Of a stretch of DNA of 21,840 bases, positions 1 to 8,694 are shown piece by piece. How positions within the stretch are numbered: the first letter of the stretch is position 1; each line of letters opens with the position of its first letter. The notes beneath the pieces are model-generated. The model was given only the letters and a program-made list of their open reading frames with translations, searched no databases and was not told the origin of the DNA. This DNA comes from 73-13 sp035555435 (lineage in GTDB: Bacteria > Actinomycetota > Actinomycetes > Actinomycetales > Microbacteriaceae), in NCBI GenBank assembly GCA_035555435.1, contig DATMGN010000068.1:1-21840 (forward strand), read 5' to 3'. Made by a program: the position numbers and the translations under genes.

Positions 1-102
1 GTCCCAAAACTGGTGGCCAAAGCGAACTAAATCTCCGACCCGGGCTGTTTGACGATACCGCGACCTGGCGATATACGGCAACCGACCTGAGTAAACGTCG
101 TA

Positions 103-2007
103 TTACGAATACTTCATAGCTGGCGAGCCGGGGCCCGGGACGCCGGACGCCACGATCCCGGGATCGACGTTCGTCGGCACTTCCTCCGGTGTCGGGCACG
201 GGAGCGACTCGCCGATCCTCGTCTCGAACGTCCCCGCCGTGGGCGTGTGGAGGAGGCGTACCTTGGCGGGCGCTGCGACGTTGCCCCACACGCGGAAGAC
301 GGTCTCCTGGGTGGCGCCCGGCGGCAGCACGCTCGTGATCATGTAGTGGATGTAGTCGCCGTCGGTCTCGACGATGCGCACGGCGTGGTCGGCGCCGTCG
401 ACGAGCGTCTGGAAGATGCGGAATCCGGCGGGCATCGTGAGATACGCCTGCGTGAGCGCGGTCCCGCGGGTCTCCCCCGTCGCAAATGTGGGGCCGACGA
501 CGTAGTCGGGGACGCCTTCGCCGAGCGGCGGCACCGTCGAGGTGAGTCGCAGTCGGACTTCGTAGTACGAGTGGTCGCCCCACATCGGGCAGCGCACGCC
601 GGAGATGCTGACGGACGGCTCGAGGTACCAGTCGATCTTCGACATGGTGATGTCGGTGAGGTACAGCCCGAAGCCGGAGGCCATCGAATCACTGCGCGGC
701 AGGAGGCCGGCGAGGGGCGAGCCGTCGGCGGCGATGACGTTCTGCTCGTCCGCGTGCGCGCTCCACACGTAGATCCGGTGCTCGGCGACGCCCTGCCCGA
801 TGGCTTGGACGAAGCGCTGCGGGTCGCCGTCGAAGTGCATGATCGCCGCGAAGACGGACTGGGCCGCGGCGGCGAAGAAGAGGTCCTGCTCGGCGGGGTC
901 GGTGTAGCGGAAGTAGACCTCATTGAGTAGGAGGTCGACCGCGTTCTCCGAGGAGAGGACCGTCCCGTCCGGGAGTTCGAGCGGTCCGGTCGAGCCGAGG
1001 ATGTAGGAGAGGACGACGGGGTCGACGGACGCGACGGCGTCGACGGGCTCGCCGAAGTGTTCGAGCCACATCGCGGCGGCGAGCTCGCCGGAGCGGGCGA
1101 AGTCGGGGGTCACGGTGACGTTTTGCATGAACGTCGCGATCTTCTCGCTGTAGAGCTGCGCCTCGATGTCGGTGACGGGCAGGACCGGCGCGGGGAACTC
1201 GCCGAAGTCGACGCCTGATGCTTGGCGGCCGAAGCTGATCCGCCCCTCGTCGGTGTGCAGCGCGATCACCGCGCCGGGGATGCCGCCGGTGGCGCGGAGC
1301 TCGGCATTGTTTTGCACGAGCAGGAGGGTCGTGCGGGGGCCGTCGGCGCCGAGCATCTCGGGGAGGACTTGGACGAGGCCGTTCGCGCCGCCGATGAGCG
1401 CGTTCGCGTCGTTGATGACGCCGACGAGCTGCGTGACGGCTTCGCCGATCTGCGGCACGGTGCCCGACACCTCGATGGTCTGCACTTCGGCGGCGGCGGC
1501 AGCGACGGCAGCACCAGCTTCGGCGAGTGCGGGCTGCAACGCGAGGATCGGGGCGGTGTCGATCGCGCCATCCTTCGGCACGAACTTCCCGAAGTCGAGG
1601 TCGCCGGCGAGCGTGACGAGCGGCGGGAGGGCGCCGGCGGCGAGCGTGTCGACGGCGTGGGCGGCCTCGCGGAACGCCGTGAGGTTCGGTCCGAGGATCG
1701 GCACGACTTCCACGGCGCGCCAGATGGGATCGGAGGTGAGCGCCGCCGCGGTCGCGGCGCGCGACTCGAGCTGGTCGGTGATCGTGTCGAGGCCCGCGGT
1801 GTCGCCTTCGACGACTTTGTCCCGGAGCTGGGAGACGAGCGGGACGGCGCCGGTCAGCTGGTCGCGGGCGATGAGTCCGCGGACGACGATCCAGAGCGCG
1901 ACGAGGACGAGGACGAGAACGAGGCCGAGCACGATCCAGCGCCAGACGTGCCGACGCGGGCGCGGGCGCGGGCGGCGCAGCGGCTCGGCGGTGGCGTCGG
2001 CGCTCAT
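103..2007 (-). CDS. DUF4012 domain-containing membrane protein
   Basis: A 634-residue protein with a basic, Pro/Arg-rich N-terminus (about residues 10-20) and one strongly hydrophobic segment at about 22-43. This predicts a single anchor with a large extracytoplasmic part. The hallmark of the DUF4012 family is visible at 233-242 (NNAELRATGG), followed by the usual glycine-rich continuation. The biochemical role of DUF4012 is not established; such genes often sit in actinobacterial polysaccharide clusters. The ATG start at 2007 overlaps the stop of the upstream gene as ATGA, so translation is probably coupled. It is the last gene of a four-gene minus-strand operon with the tyrosine kinase and phosphatase, which suggests a role in assembling or attaching the surface polymer (inference). 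Nothing recognisable lies downstream in bases 1-102. Family assignment is firm; function is open. Confidence 0.9.
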   Translation of the reverse strand: MSADATAEPLRRPRPRPRRHVWRWIVLGLVLVLVLVALWIVVRGLIARDQLTGAVPLVSQLRDKVVEGDTAGLDTITDQLESRAATAAALTSDPIWRAVEVVPILGPNLTAFREAAHAVDTLAAGALPPLVTLAGDLDFGKFVPKDGAIDTAPILALQPALAEAGAAVAAAAAEVQTIEVSGTVPQIGEAVTQLVGVINDANALIGGANGLVQVLPEMLGADGPRTTLLLVQNNAELRATGGIPGAVIALHTDEGRISFGRQASGVDFGEFPAPVLPVTDIEAQLYSEKIATFMQNVTVTPDFARSGELAAAMWLEHFGEPVDAVASVDPVVLSYILGSTGPLELPDGTVLSSENAVDLLLNEVYFRYTDPAEQDLFFAAAAQSVFAAIMHFDGDPQRFVQAIGQGVAEHRIYVWSAHADEQNVIAADGSPLAGLLPRSDSMASGFGLYLTDITMSKIDWYLEPSVSISGVRCPMWGDHSYYEVRLRLTSTVPPLGEGVPDYVVGPTFATGETRGTALTQAYLTMPAGFRIFQTLVDGADHAVRIVETDGDYIHYMITSVLPPGATQETVFRVWGNVAAPAKVRLLHTPTAGTFETRIGESLPCPTPEEVPTNVDPGIVASGVPGPGSPAMKYS

Positions 2008-2981
2008 CCGAGTCCCGTCCAGCTCGCGCCGCCGTCGCCGGAGACGCCGACGCGGTCGCCGGCCCAGAGCCAGAGTGTGCCGTCGGTCGCGGCGGCGAGG
2101 GTGACGGGGGCCGCCTCGTCGGTGTGGCCGCTCAAGCAGACGACGGGCGCGACGGCGGCGTCACCGCCGACGCGGCTCAGCTGGAGCCCGTCGGCGCAGC
2201 CGGGATCACGGCGCGCGGCGGCGAGGTAGCCATCACCAGTCTGCGTGATCGCGACCGCCTGGCCGGCGAGCGAGACCGGTGCCGCCGAGCTCAGATCTGC
2301 GGGCCCGACGACGAGCTCGGTCGTGGTGCAGAGCACGGCGATGCCGCCGGCGCTCTCCGCGAGCTCGGAGATCTCGCCGCAGGGCGACGCGACCGGCCCG
2401 CCGGCGGTGAGCACGGCGGCACGGCTCGCGGGGTCGATGAGCGCGAATTGCGGCTGCTCCTGCGGGTAGGCGCCCCAGAACTCGCCCGCGGTGTAGCTCA
2501 TCCGGTACTCCCCCCTGCAGTCGCCGCCGAGCATCGCGACGATGCCGACGACGCTGGCGTCATCGTAGGAGACGATGCCGAGGATTCCCGCGACGTCGTC
2601 GCCGGCCGACCTTGGACTCCACGTCGCCCCGCCGTCCTCGGTCCATTCGATCGTGCTCGGTCCGGCGCACGCGGTCGACGAGGTGCGCCATGCGCGAGTG
2701 CCGTCGAGCGGCTGCAACTGGCGCGCCACCGCCTCGAGGACGAGCGGCGGCTCGGGCTCCGGTGTCGGGGTCGAGACCGGTCGCGCCGTCGCGGGTTTCG
2801 GCGTGGGCGCCGGTGCGAACGCCGAGAGCGGCAGCGGCTCCGCCGCGTCCGCGGTCGACCGTCCGGTCGCATCGAGCGCCCACCAGACGAGGGCGATATC
2901 GACGACGAGGAACGCGGTGATGCCGAGCGCCCACCAGCGCCAGCGGCCTCCGCCTGCCTCGCGGTCCGATCCCCGCTTCAT
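2004..2981 (-). CDS. membrane-anchored protein with Asp-box (BNR-like) motifs
   Basis: A 325-residue protein with a positively charged N-terminus, a transmembrane segment at about 15-36, and a Pro/Thr/Ala-rich linker at about 49-79. The extracytoplasmic domain starts near residue 85. Two Asp-box-like motifs are visible: TEDGGATW at 114-121 and SGDGGASW close to the C-terminus. Such motifs occur in BNR/sialidase-like beta-propellers, but no sialidase active site (Arg triad with Tyr/Glu) can be recognised, so I do not call it an enzyme. Six cysteines in the outer domain could form disulfides. Its start overlaps the phosphatase stop (ATGA), and its stop overlaps the DUF4012 start in the same way. 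It is therefore tightly co-translated with the export-control genes. A sensor or scaffold in the envelope is a guess from position only. Confidence 0.8.
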   Translation of the reverse strand: MKRGSDREAGGGRWRWWALGITAFLVVDIALVWWALDATGRSTADAAEPLPLSAFAPAPTPKPATARPVSTPTPEPEPPLVLEAVARQLQPLDGTRAWRTSSTACAGPSTIEWTEDGGATWSPRSAGDDVAGILGIVSYDDASVVGIVAMLGGDCRGEYRMSYTAGEFWGAYPQEQPQFALIDPASRAAVLTAGGPVASPCGEISELAESAGGIAVLCTTTELVVGPADLSSAAPVSLAGQAVAITQTGDGYLAAARRDPGCADGLQLSRVGGDAAVAPVVCLSGHTDEAAPVTLAAATDGTLWLWAGDRVGVSGDGGASWTGLG

Positions 2982-3631
2982 CCGGCTGCTCGGATCGTCG
3001 ACAGGATGACGGCCTCGATGCGCCCGACGATCTCGGCGATGTGCGCAGCGGATGTCTCGTAGACCGATGCGTCCCGCCCGTACGGGTCGATGACGTCGTC
3101 GACCTCGGGGGCATCGGGAGCCACCGTGAAGCCGCGGCGGGACGCGGCGGCCTCGACGAGCTCGGCCAGGACCTCTTGCGCCGTCACGGACTCCTCGGAG
3201 GGAATCTCGTCGAGCACGCCGGCCGCTCGCGCGTCTTCGAGGAGCCTCGTGAACTCGTTGAGGGCGAAGACACGGCGGCTCGCGCTGGGGAGCATCCGGA
3301 CGACCTCCCGACGGTGGCCGCGCGTCAGCGCGAGCACGAGGTCGGCACGGGCGATGAGCTCCGGGTCAAGCTGCGTCGCCGCGTGCTGCCCACTCGCCGA
3401 GCCGTAGACCTCGACGAGCGCGGCCATTGCCGGCTCGATCGGTCGGCCGACCATCGCGTGCGTCCCGGCGCTCGAGACGTCGACGGCCGCCCGCCACTCC
3501 GACTCCTGCGCCGTCGCGTCAAGTCGTTCGAACGCATCCCGCAGCAGCCGTTCGGCGAACGGCGACCGGCAGATGTTCCCCGTGCACACGACGAGGATCC
3601 GATACGGGACGGCCTGCGGGACAGCGGTCAC
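2978..3631 (-). CDS. low-molecular-weight protein-tyrosine-phosphatase (Wzb-like)
   Basis: A 217-residue cytoplasmic phosphatase. The catalytic P-loop CTGNICRS begins at Cys16, with Arg22 completing the C-x5-R signature. The general-acid loop is DPYG at 182-185. The conserved SSAGTHAMVGRP stretch follows near 53-64. It is longer than classical family members (about 150 residues), with an extra helical region around 125-175, as in other actinobacterial forms. The known role of these enzymes in polysaccharide loci is to dephosphorylate the tyrosine-rich tail of the BY-kinase. That kinase is the gene immediately upstream, separated by 49 bp. The start is GTG at 3631, preceded by AGGA at a suitable distance. 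Its stop overlaps the next gene's ATG. The kinase-phosphatase pairing is strongly supported by neighbourhood. Confidence 0.93.
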   Translation of the reverse strand: MTAVPQAVPYRILVVCTGNICRSPFAERLLRDAFERLDATAQESEWRAAVDVSSAGTHAMVGRPIEPAMAALVEVYGSASGQHAATQLDPELIARADLVLALTRGHRREVVRMLPSASRRVFALNEFTRLLEDARAAGVLDEIPSEESVTAQEVLAELVEAAASRRGFTVAPDAPEVDDVIDPYGRDASVYETSAAHIAEIVGRIEAVILSTIRAAG

Positions 3632-3680
3632 GATAGTTCCTGGTCGGTGACGGTCGAATCAGGGTAGCCGGAGTCTGACG

Positions 3681-5156
3681 CTACGACGCAGGCTCCTGCT
3701 GCTGCGCGCCTCGGCGGGCGCGGCTCGGAGGGGAGAGCATGGCGTTCTGTACGACGCCAGGCTGCTGGGCCGACTGCCCCTGGCCATAGCCGTAGCCATA
3801 CGCGCCATAGCTGTAGCGGCCGTAGCCGTAGGCATCGGGTCCGCGGGTCGGAAGCATCGTGAGGACGATGCCCGCGACACGGGAGTCGACATTGTGCAAC
3901 GCCTCGATCGAGCCGGCGAGCTGACCGCGATGAGTGCGCCCTGCCGCGACCACGATGAGTGCGCCCCGGACATGTTTCGACAGGAGCGCCGAGTCGGTGA
4001 CGGGGAGCAGCGGCGGCGAGTCGATGAGGACGACGTCGTACTCCTTCTCGACGTGCCGCAGCAGGCTCACCATCGCCTGCGAGCCGACGAGTTCGCTCGG
4101 GTTCGGCGGCATCGTCCCCGCCGGCAGGAGCGCGAGGTTCTTCATCCCCCAGACCTGGATCGCGTCCTGCAAGCGAACACGGCCGATGAGCACATCGGTG
4201 AGGCCCACGCCTCCCTCGATGCCGAACAGCGTCGCGACACTCGGCGATCGGAGATCGCCGTCGATGACGAGGACGCGAGCACCCGACTGCGCCATGACGA
4301 TCGCGAGGTTGGCCGTCGTCGTCGACTTACCCTCCGATTGCATCGATGAGGTGACGACAAAACTGCGCGGGCCGCCCTCGACGTCGAGGAACTGCAGGTT
4401 CGTCCTGAGGCTCCGGAACGCTTCCGCGCGCGGGCTGTTCGGTTCCGACTGCACGATGAGCGGCCGCTTTGGAGCGAGCTTGTCGAACGCGATTCCGCCT
4501 AGAATCGGGGCGTCACTCAGCTGACGGACCTGGCTCTCGGTGCGGATGCGGGTGTCGAGGACCTCGATGAGGAACGCAATGGCGAGGCCGACCACCAGAC
4601 CGCCCAGAAGCCCGAGCACGACATTGAGTTTCGTGTTCGGCGAGATCGGCTCCGTCGGCACCTCAGCAGGTGTGAGGATCGTGACGACGACTGGCGATTG
4701 CGCATCATCGGCCGGTCGAGTCAGCACTGAAGCCTGCTGACGGAACGAGGCGGTGATGGCGTTAGCTATGTTGGCAGCCTCAACGGGGTCGGCGCGTGTC
4801 ACATCTATCCGAAGATTGACCGTGTTGAGCGCGGCCGACGCAGATACGTCCAGCGCCAGTTCCGAGCTCGTCTCGTCGAGGTCCAACTCCGGGTCGTGGA
4901 CGACTGCATCTAGGACACGTGGCGACGTGATCGCCTCGGTGAAGGACTTGATGATGTTTTGCGCATAGGTGGTGCCTTGGGCGAACTCCTGGACACTCCC
5001 GCCGTTCTGCACCGAGACGAAAGAGAGCGTGGAAGCCTGATACTTCGGCGTGACCAAGAGACTGGCAACTGCCGCACCGGCCACCGCGATCAGTGCTGTG
5101 GCTGCCACAAGAAGCCAGCGCTTGCGCAGCACACGGACGTAGTCGCGCAGTTCCAC
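3681..5156 (-). CDS. polysaccharide co-polymerase / BY-kinase tyrosine autokinase
   Basis: A 491-residue fusion of a Wzz-type chain-length domain and a bacterial tyrosine kinase. Two membrane segments (about 14-35 and 176-198) flank an outer loop. The cytoplasmic kinase shows a Walker A loop ending EGKST (275-279), Walker A' VIDGDLR (297-303) and Walker B VVLIDSPP (375-382). The C-terminal tail carries seven tyrosines within residues 443-457 in a YG-repeat, the expected autophosphorylation cluster. It sets polymer length and export with the downstream phosphatase. The start is GTG at 5156, with GAGGAG at 5163-5168 as ribosome binding site. It is first in the four-gene minus-strand operon and divergent from the glycosyltransferase operon. 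The 5' part looks less GC-rich than the 3' part. Confidence 0.95.
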   Translation of the reverse strand: MELRDYVRVLRKRWLLVAATALIAVAGAAVASLLVTPKYQASTLSFVSVQNGGSVQEFAQGTTYAQNIIKSFTEAITSPRVLDAVVHDPELDLDETSSELALDVSASAALNTVNLRIDVTRADPVEAANIANAITASFRQQASVLTRPADDAQSPVVVTILTPAEVPTEPISPNTKLNVVLGLLGGLVVGLAIAFLIEVLDTRIRTESQVRQLSDAPILGGIAFDKLAPKRPLIVQSEPNSPRAEAFRSLRTNLQFLDVEGGPRSFVVTSSMQSEGKSTTTANLAIVMAQSGARVLVIDGDLRSPSVATLFGIEGGVGLTDVLIGRVRLQDAIQVWGMKNLALLPAGTMPPNPSELVGSQAMVSLLRHVEKEYDVVLIDSPPLLPVTDSALLSKHVRGALIVVAAGRTHRGQLAGSIEALHNVDSRVAGIVLTMLPTRGPDAYGYGRYSYGAYGYGYGQGQSAQQPGVVQNAMLSPPSRARRGAQQQEPAS

Positions 5157-5244
5157 TCAAGACTCCTCGGGTAGCCAGGTCGTCTAAGCATTCCATATGG
5201 CGTAGGCACAGCAATCGTGGCGGTCTGATCGCCGGATCGCATGG

Positions 5245-5275
5245 TCGACATGAAAGCATCTGTCACAGCTAAGGT
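5245..5275 (+). promoter_or_regulatory. candidate promoter for the glycosyltransferase operon
   Basis: In the 227-bp space between the divergent kinase gene and the first glycosyltransferase, TCGACA (5245-5250) resembles a -35 box and TAAGGT (5270-5275) matches the actinobacterial -10 form TAnnnT. The 19-bp spacer is longer than ideal. It would give a leader of about 100 nt before the GTG at 5384. No convincing promoter for the opposite strand was found here. This is pattern matching only. Confidence 0.25.
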
Positions 5276-5373
5276 CGGCGTCGATGCCCATCGCCGCATC
5301 GGGCATGGCAGAATTCCGTCTGCAGCGGTCCGCGCGCTCTCTCTTGCATCTGACCCGGGCCGAGGACGAATTT

Positions 5374-5379
5374 GGAGAG
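5374..5379 (+). promoter_or_regulatory. ribosome binding site deciding the GTG start at 5384
   Basis: GGAGAG lies four bases before GTG 5384. An in-frame TTG at 5372 would overlap this site and adds four residues before the conserved start of the protein (RIAIVGM), so GTG 5384 is preferred. Confidence 0.6.
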
Positions 5380-5383
5380 TATC

Positions 5384-6586
5384 GTGCGGATCGCGATCGT
5401 CGGAATGCTTTGCGAACCGTCTAAGGCGACCGAAGGATCCGTTTCTTGGCATTGGGCCATGGCGTATATGCGGCTCGGGCACGAGGTAGCCCTCTTCACC
5501 GAGGCTTCGCAGCGTTCGAACTTCACTGCCAGCGAACTTGCTTCCGGCATTGCCATTCATTTCGTGGGATCAAATCGCCGAGTTGAGAAGACACCCAGTT
5601 CGCCGCTCCATGCATTTCGCCTTCTCATGCAAATAGCCGACTGGAATCGAGCGATCGAGAACGTTGTCGACGAGCTTCATTCGTTCGATATGGTCCACCA
5701 GGTCTCGATATCGACCATCCGGGTGCCGACGAGTTTGACGTCATTGGGCGGGAAACTTGTCTGGGGTCCTCTCGGCGGTGCCCACGTGGGCCACACCCGC
5801 GGAGTCTCGATCCGGGCGCTGCCATTGGAACTGCTCCGGAACGCTTCGATCGCATACGCGCGTCTGCGCTACAGAAGCCGGCACTGGTTTCGAAAGTTCC
5901 GGGGCCTGATACTCACGACGAATGAGGAAACGGCACGCTTTGCGCGCACGCTGGGTGCACGCAACGTAATCATCGAACTCAGCGACGGCCTGCAAGAGTC
6001 TTGGCTTGCGAACCAATCGAGACCCAAGCCTCCGACCGGCGAGATCAGTCTGCTTTGGGCTGGCCGTCTGGTCGGGTCGAAGCGTCCCGACCTAGCGATT
6101 CGCACCATCGCAACTCTTAACGCCTCCGGGAAGAGGTGCGCGCACTTGACAATCTGCGGGGATGGTCCCGAACGCCATCGCCTGACCGAATTGGCGCGCA
6201 GGCTCGGCGTCGACGATTCCATAGAGTTCCGTGGGGCCGTTGCTCACTCTGAAGTGCGCGAGTTGCTCGAGCGGACTGACGTGGCACTCTTCACGAGCTT
6301 TCGCGACAGTTCTGCTCCCTTCCTGGTCGAGGCCCTCGGCATGGGGGTTTCCGCCGTCGCCGTGCGGACACAGGGTGTGGAAACCTGTTTCCCGCGAGAG
6401 ATAGTCCCCGGTCCCTCTGCCAATATCCCCGAGGGCCAGATCGCCGAGCAACTGGCCTATTGGATCGATCAGGCGGGGACTCGGGACCGCAAGAACGATA
6501 TGGCGTTCGCTGCCACGCACACGTGGGCATCGAAAGCACGCCGCATACTCGCATTAGCAGTGCAAAACTCGAGTTCACGTGTCTAG
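5384..6586 (+). CDS. glycosyltransferase family 4 (GT-B)
   Basis: A 400-residue cytoplasmic or membrane-associated glycosyltransferase. The N-terminal domain begins with a Rossmann strand (RIAIVGM) and contains WGPLGGAH at 127-134, a motif common in one GT4 subgroup. The C-terminal nucleotide-sugar domain shows LLWAGRLVGSKRPDLAI (223-239), GDGPER (259-264) and a RDSS...LVEALGMG stretch. The first acid of the usual E-x7-E pair is Asp308, with Glu316 as the second; this variant is known in GT4 enzymes with a SLRDSSG-like motif. It probably adds one sugar to the lipid-linked repeat unit; donor and linkage cannot be read from sequence. It is the first gene of a four-gene plus-strand operon and ends inside the next gene (8-base overlap). 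The GTG start is chosen because of the GGAGAG before it. Confidence 0.88.
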   Translation: MRIAIVGMLCEPSKATEGSVSWHWAMAYMRLGHEVALFTEASQRSNFTASELASGIAIHFVGSNRRVEKTPSSPLHAFRLLMQIADWNRAIENVVDELHSFDMVHQVSISTIRVPTSLTSLGGKLVWGPLGGAHVGHTRGVSIRALPLELLRNASIAYARLRYRSRHWFRKFRGLILTTNEETARFARTLGARNVIIELSDGLQESWLANQSRPKPPTGEISLLWAGRLVGSKRPDLAIRTIATLNASGKRCAHLTICGDGPERHRLTELARRLGVDDSIEFRGAVAHSEVRELLERTDVALFTSFRDSSAPFLVEALGMGVSAVAVRTQGVETCFPREIVPGPSANIPEGQIAEQLAYWIDQAGTRDRKNDMAFAATHTWASKARRILALAVQNSSSRV

Positions 6587-7490
6587 CCCGCCGACTCCTC
6601 CGAATTACGAAGCTCGCCTCCGTGACCGGCTTCTCGGCTGGACAGACAATGAGACGTATGGTCACGCGGCGATAATTCGTGCGTACACCGGTCGTCGGAC
6701 CAGGATCATCGGCCACCTGCAACATGGATGGAACCCAGGCACGGGGTGGACGCTGTTGGGACGTGAATTGATCCACCGACGCTCCGTTCGCCACGTCTGG
6801 GGAGAACGCCAGAAGGAGGCCTCCAAGCGAGTCGGTATTCGTGTCCGATCGGTCGTCGGAGCTCCCTGGCTCTATGGCCCCTGGAGTGGGCAGTTGCAGC
6901 GTTCGGTGAACGGTCCGAGCATCCTCTTCCCGATGCATGGCACCGGAGCCCATCCGGTGGAGTACTCCCATGTCCAGCTCGCCAAGGAGTTCCGCTCCTC
7001 ATCGGCCGGCGAGTTGCTGGTATGTCTGCACAGGAATGAGTTTGCGCAGCCCCAGATCTTGCAGATCTACCAGGAACTCGAACTACCGGTCACGACGATG
7101 GGGGATCCGTTCGCCCCGGACTACCTGCACAGACTTGCTCAACTGCTCTGCAGCGCATCGGGCATTGCCACCAACCGTGTCGCGACAGTCGCGTTCTATG
7201 CGGGCTCGCTCGGACTCCCCGTTCAGATGCTCGGAGCGTCAGCTCACCTGACAGGCGAGACGCCCGAAGCCACTACGACGCTCGAGGCCATCCACACCGA
7301 GATCGCGCTGCACGGCACCGAAATCCCCTGGATTCGGGACATGGCCATGCGCGAGTTGGGCGCGGAATTCAAGAGGCACCCCGAAGAACTAGCGGAGCAG
7401 CTCGGCATGTCGGGCGGATTCCGAGCGGCATACGTTCCGCGCCTTCTCGCGTCGCATCTGGGTAGGGCGGTGCGCAGACTTGGCGGTTGA
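6579..7490 (+). CDS. uncharacterised GT-B-like polysaccharide biosynthesis protein
   Basis: A 303-residue soluble protein that I cannot place in a named family with confidence. Visible features resemble the nucleotide-binding halves of capsule and CDP-glycerol-type transferases: GHLQHGW (45-51), VWGERQ (73-78), VGAPWLY (93-99), FPMHGT (117-122) and a long TNRVATVAFYAGSLGLPV stretch (198-215). The last looks like the region where such enzymes hold the donor. There are no membrane segments or signal peptide. The start is GTG at 6579, within the end of the preceding gene, and its stop overlaps the polymerase start, so it is translated as part of the operon. A glycosyltransferase or glycerophosphotransferase-like step in the repeat unit is the best inference. 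A non-catalytic or modifying role cannot be excluded. Confidence 0.72.
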   Translation: MSSPPTPPNYEARLRDRLLGWTDNETYGHAAIIRAYTGRRTRIIGHLQHGWNPGTGWTLLGRELIHRRSVRHVWGERQKEASKRVGIRVRSVVGAPWLYGPWSGQLQRSVNGPSILFPMHGTGAHPVEYSHVQLAKEFRSSSAGELLVCLHRNEFAQPQILQIYQELELPVTTMGDPFAPDYLHRLAQLLCSASGIATNRVATVAFYAGSLGLPVQMLGASAHLTGETPEATTTLEAIHTEIALHGTEIPWIRDMAMRELGAEFKRHPEELAEQLGMSGGFRAAYVPRLLASHLGRAVRRLGG

Positions 7491-8694
7491 ACATCTCCCG
7501 GCCACGACTATCTCGACTCGCAGTCGACTGGCCACCGGACTCCAAGTCGCGGGTCTAGCAGCATTGCCCCTGGCTTTGGGCCCTTCGGTCGCGGGGCAAC
7601 CGACTTCTTGGTTCGCCGGCCTTGCCCTCGTGATGGTCGGCGGATTCATCGATGAAGGTCGCCCCCGGCCGACGCCCCGCTGGGCGCTGGTCGCTGTCGG
7701 GGTGCTCATCATTAGCGCTACGACTGCGTGGGCCAACGGGGTAGAGGCGCAAGCGCTCGTTCCCAATTCGACCGCTTGGCTAATCGTTCTCGTCGCCTCC
7801 GCGGTACCCGCGACATTGGTTCTGCTGCGAGCGTCCCGCCCCCTGACAGTCCTTGTGATCGCTCCCCTCCTATCGATGCTCGCGATCGCCCTCAATACCG
7901 GACTGGCGAACTTCGGAGTCGGCGAGATCAACCTGACTGTCGCCCAGACTTCTTCGCTTACGGAGAGCTACATCCAGTCAGCGTTCCTCACCGCCCTGGG
8001 GTGCGTGTCCGCGGTGTACGCAATGATCGCCCGGGAACCGAACTGGCTTCCCCGCTGGGCCTCCGCGTTGGCACTCGCTGCCGGCCTGATCGCACTCCTC
8101 ACGTTTTCGGGTCGTAGCGCGCTGCTCGCCTTCCTCGTCGGCAGCAGCGTCATGTTGTTCCACGCGGCGCTGTTCTGGCGCCGGCGCCGGATTGGGCTCG
8201 CGATCACCGCAACTGTCATCATCACGGCTGCGGTTGTGATCTATTTGTCCCCGTTGGGAGACCTGCTACGGGAGCGACTTGCCAACGAATCGGTCCTTGA
8301 AGCGAACCAGAACCGACGCGCCGTGTTCCAGGACTACGCATGGTCCCTGGTCGCAGACCATCCGTTTGGGATCGGCTGGGGATCGTTCTCGAACTACTCC
8401 GGCGCGTATCTCGGCGAGGCCGTGCGGAGCACGCATCTACTGTTCACCGGGCTCGTGCTGTCGGTGGGCATCGGCGGCGCGGTCGCGCTTGCAATCTGGA
8501 TCTTCGGAGTCCTGTGCCGAAGCTTCCTCCACGGCTCGGTCTCCGCTGGAATGACGTTGATTGCGGGCCTGACATCCGCGTTCATCGTGCAAGCTTTAAC
8601 CGACGACCTCACGGTTTATCCGATCGCCTTGCCATATTTCATGCTCCTGTTCTCCTTCTCGACCGCGATAGGGCGAGGGCGGCACGAACAATGA
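7480..8694 (+). CDS. O-antigen polymerase/ligase-like membrane protein (Wzy)
   Basis: A 404-residue integral membrane protein with about ten hydrophobic segments spread along its length. It shows the diagnostic pattern of the Wzy/WaaL family: SGRSAL at 210-215 after a membrane helix, then a periplasmic-type loop (about 258-315) with DHPFGIGWGSF (293-303), and STHLLF (317-322) in the position of the usual HNxxL motif. In a Wzx/Wzy pathway it would polymerise flipped repeat units on the outer face of the membrane. A ligase role is less likely because a flippase and co-polymerase are present and no other polymerase is seen. The start is TTG at 7480, overlapping the upstream gene by 11 bases. No ATG or GTG fits better without losing the first membrane segment. 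It ends in an ATGA overlap with the next gene. Confidence 0.85.
   Translation: MAVEHLPATTISTRSRLATGLQVAGLAALPLALGPSVAGQPTSWFAGLALVMVGGFIDEGRPRPTPRWALVAVGVLIISATTAWANGVEAQALVPNSTAWLIVLVASAVPATLVLLRASRPLTVLVIAPLLSMLAIALNTGLANFGVGEINLTVAQTSSLTESYIQSAFLTALGCVSAVYAMIAREPNWLPRWASALALAAGLIALLTFSGRSALLAFLVGSSVMLFHAALFWRRRRIGLAITATVIITAAVVIYLSPLGDLLRERLANESVLEANQNRRAVFQDYAWSLVADHPFGIGWGSFSNYSGAYLGEAVRSTHLLFTGLVLSVGIGGAVALAIWIFGVLCRSFLHGSVSAGMTLIAGLTSAFIVQALTDDLTVYPIALPYFMLLFSFSTAIGRGRHEQ

Noticed and set aside
1..102. Left-edge non-coding stretch, checked for a terminator or gene end
   Set aside because: Only a small CCCGGG palindrome is present; no stem-loop with U-tract and no supported reading frame.
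1166..2229. Long plus-strand ORFs opposite the DUF4012 gene
   Set aside because: Arg/Gly/Asp-rich shadow translations of a high-GC gene, with no motifs and no ribosome binding site; the minus strand encodes a recognised family.
8340..8690. N-terminal extension of the second GT4 enzyme
   Set aside because: It overlaps the polymerase coding region; the conserved domain starts at ATG 8691 with an ATGA junction.
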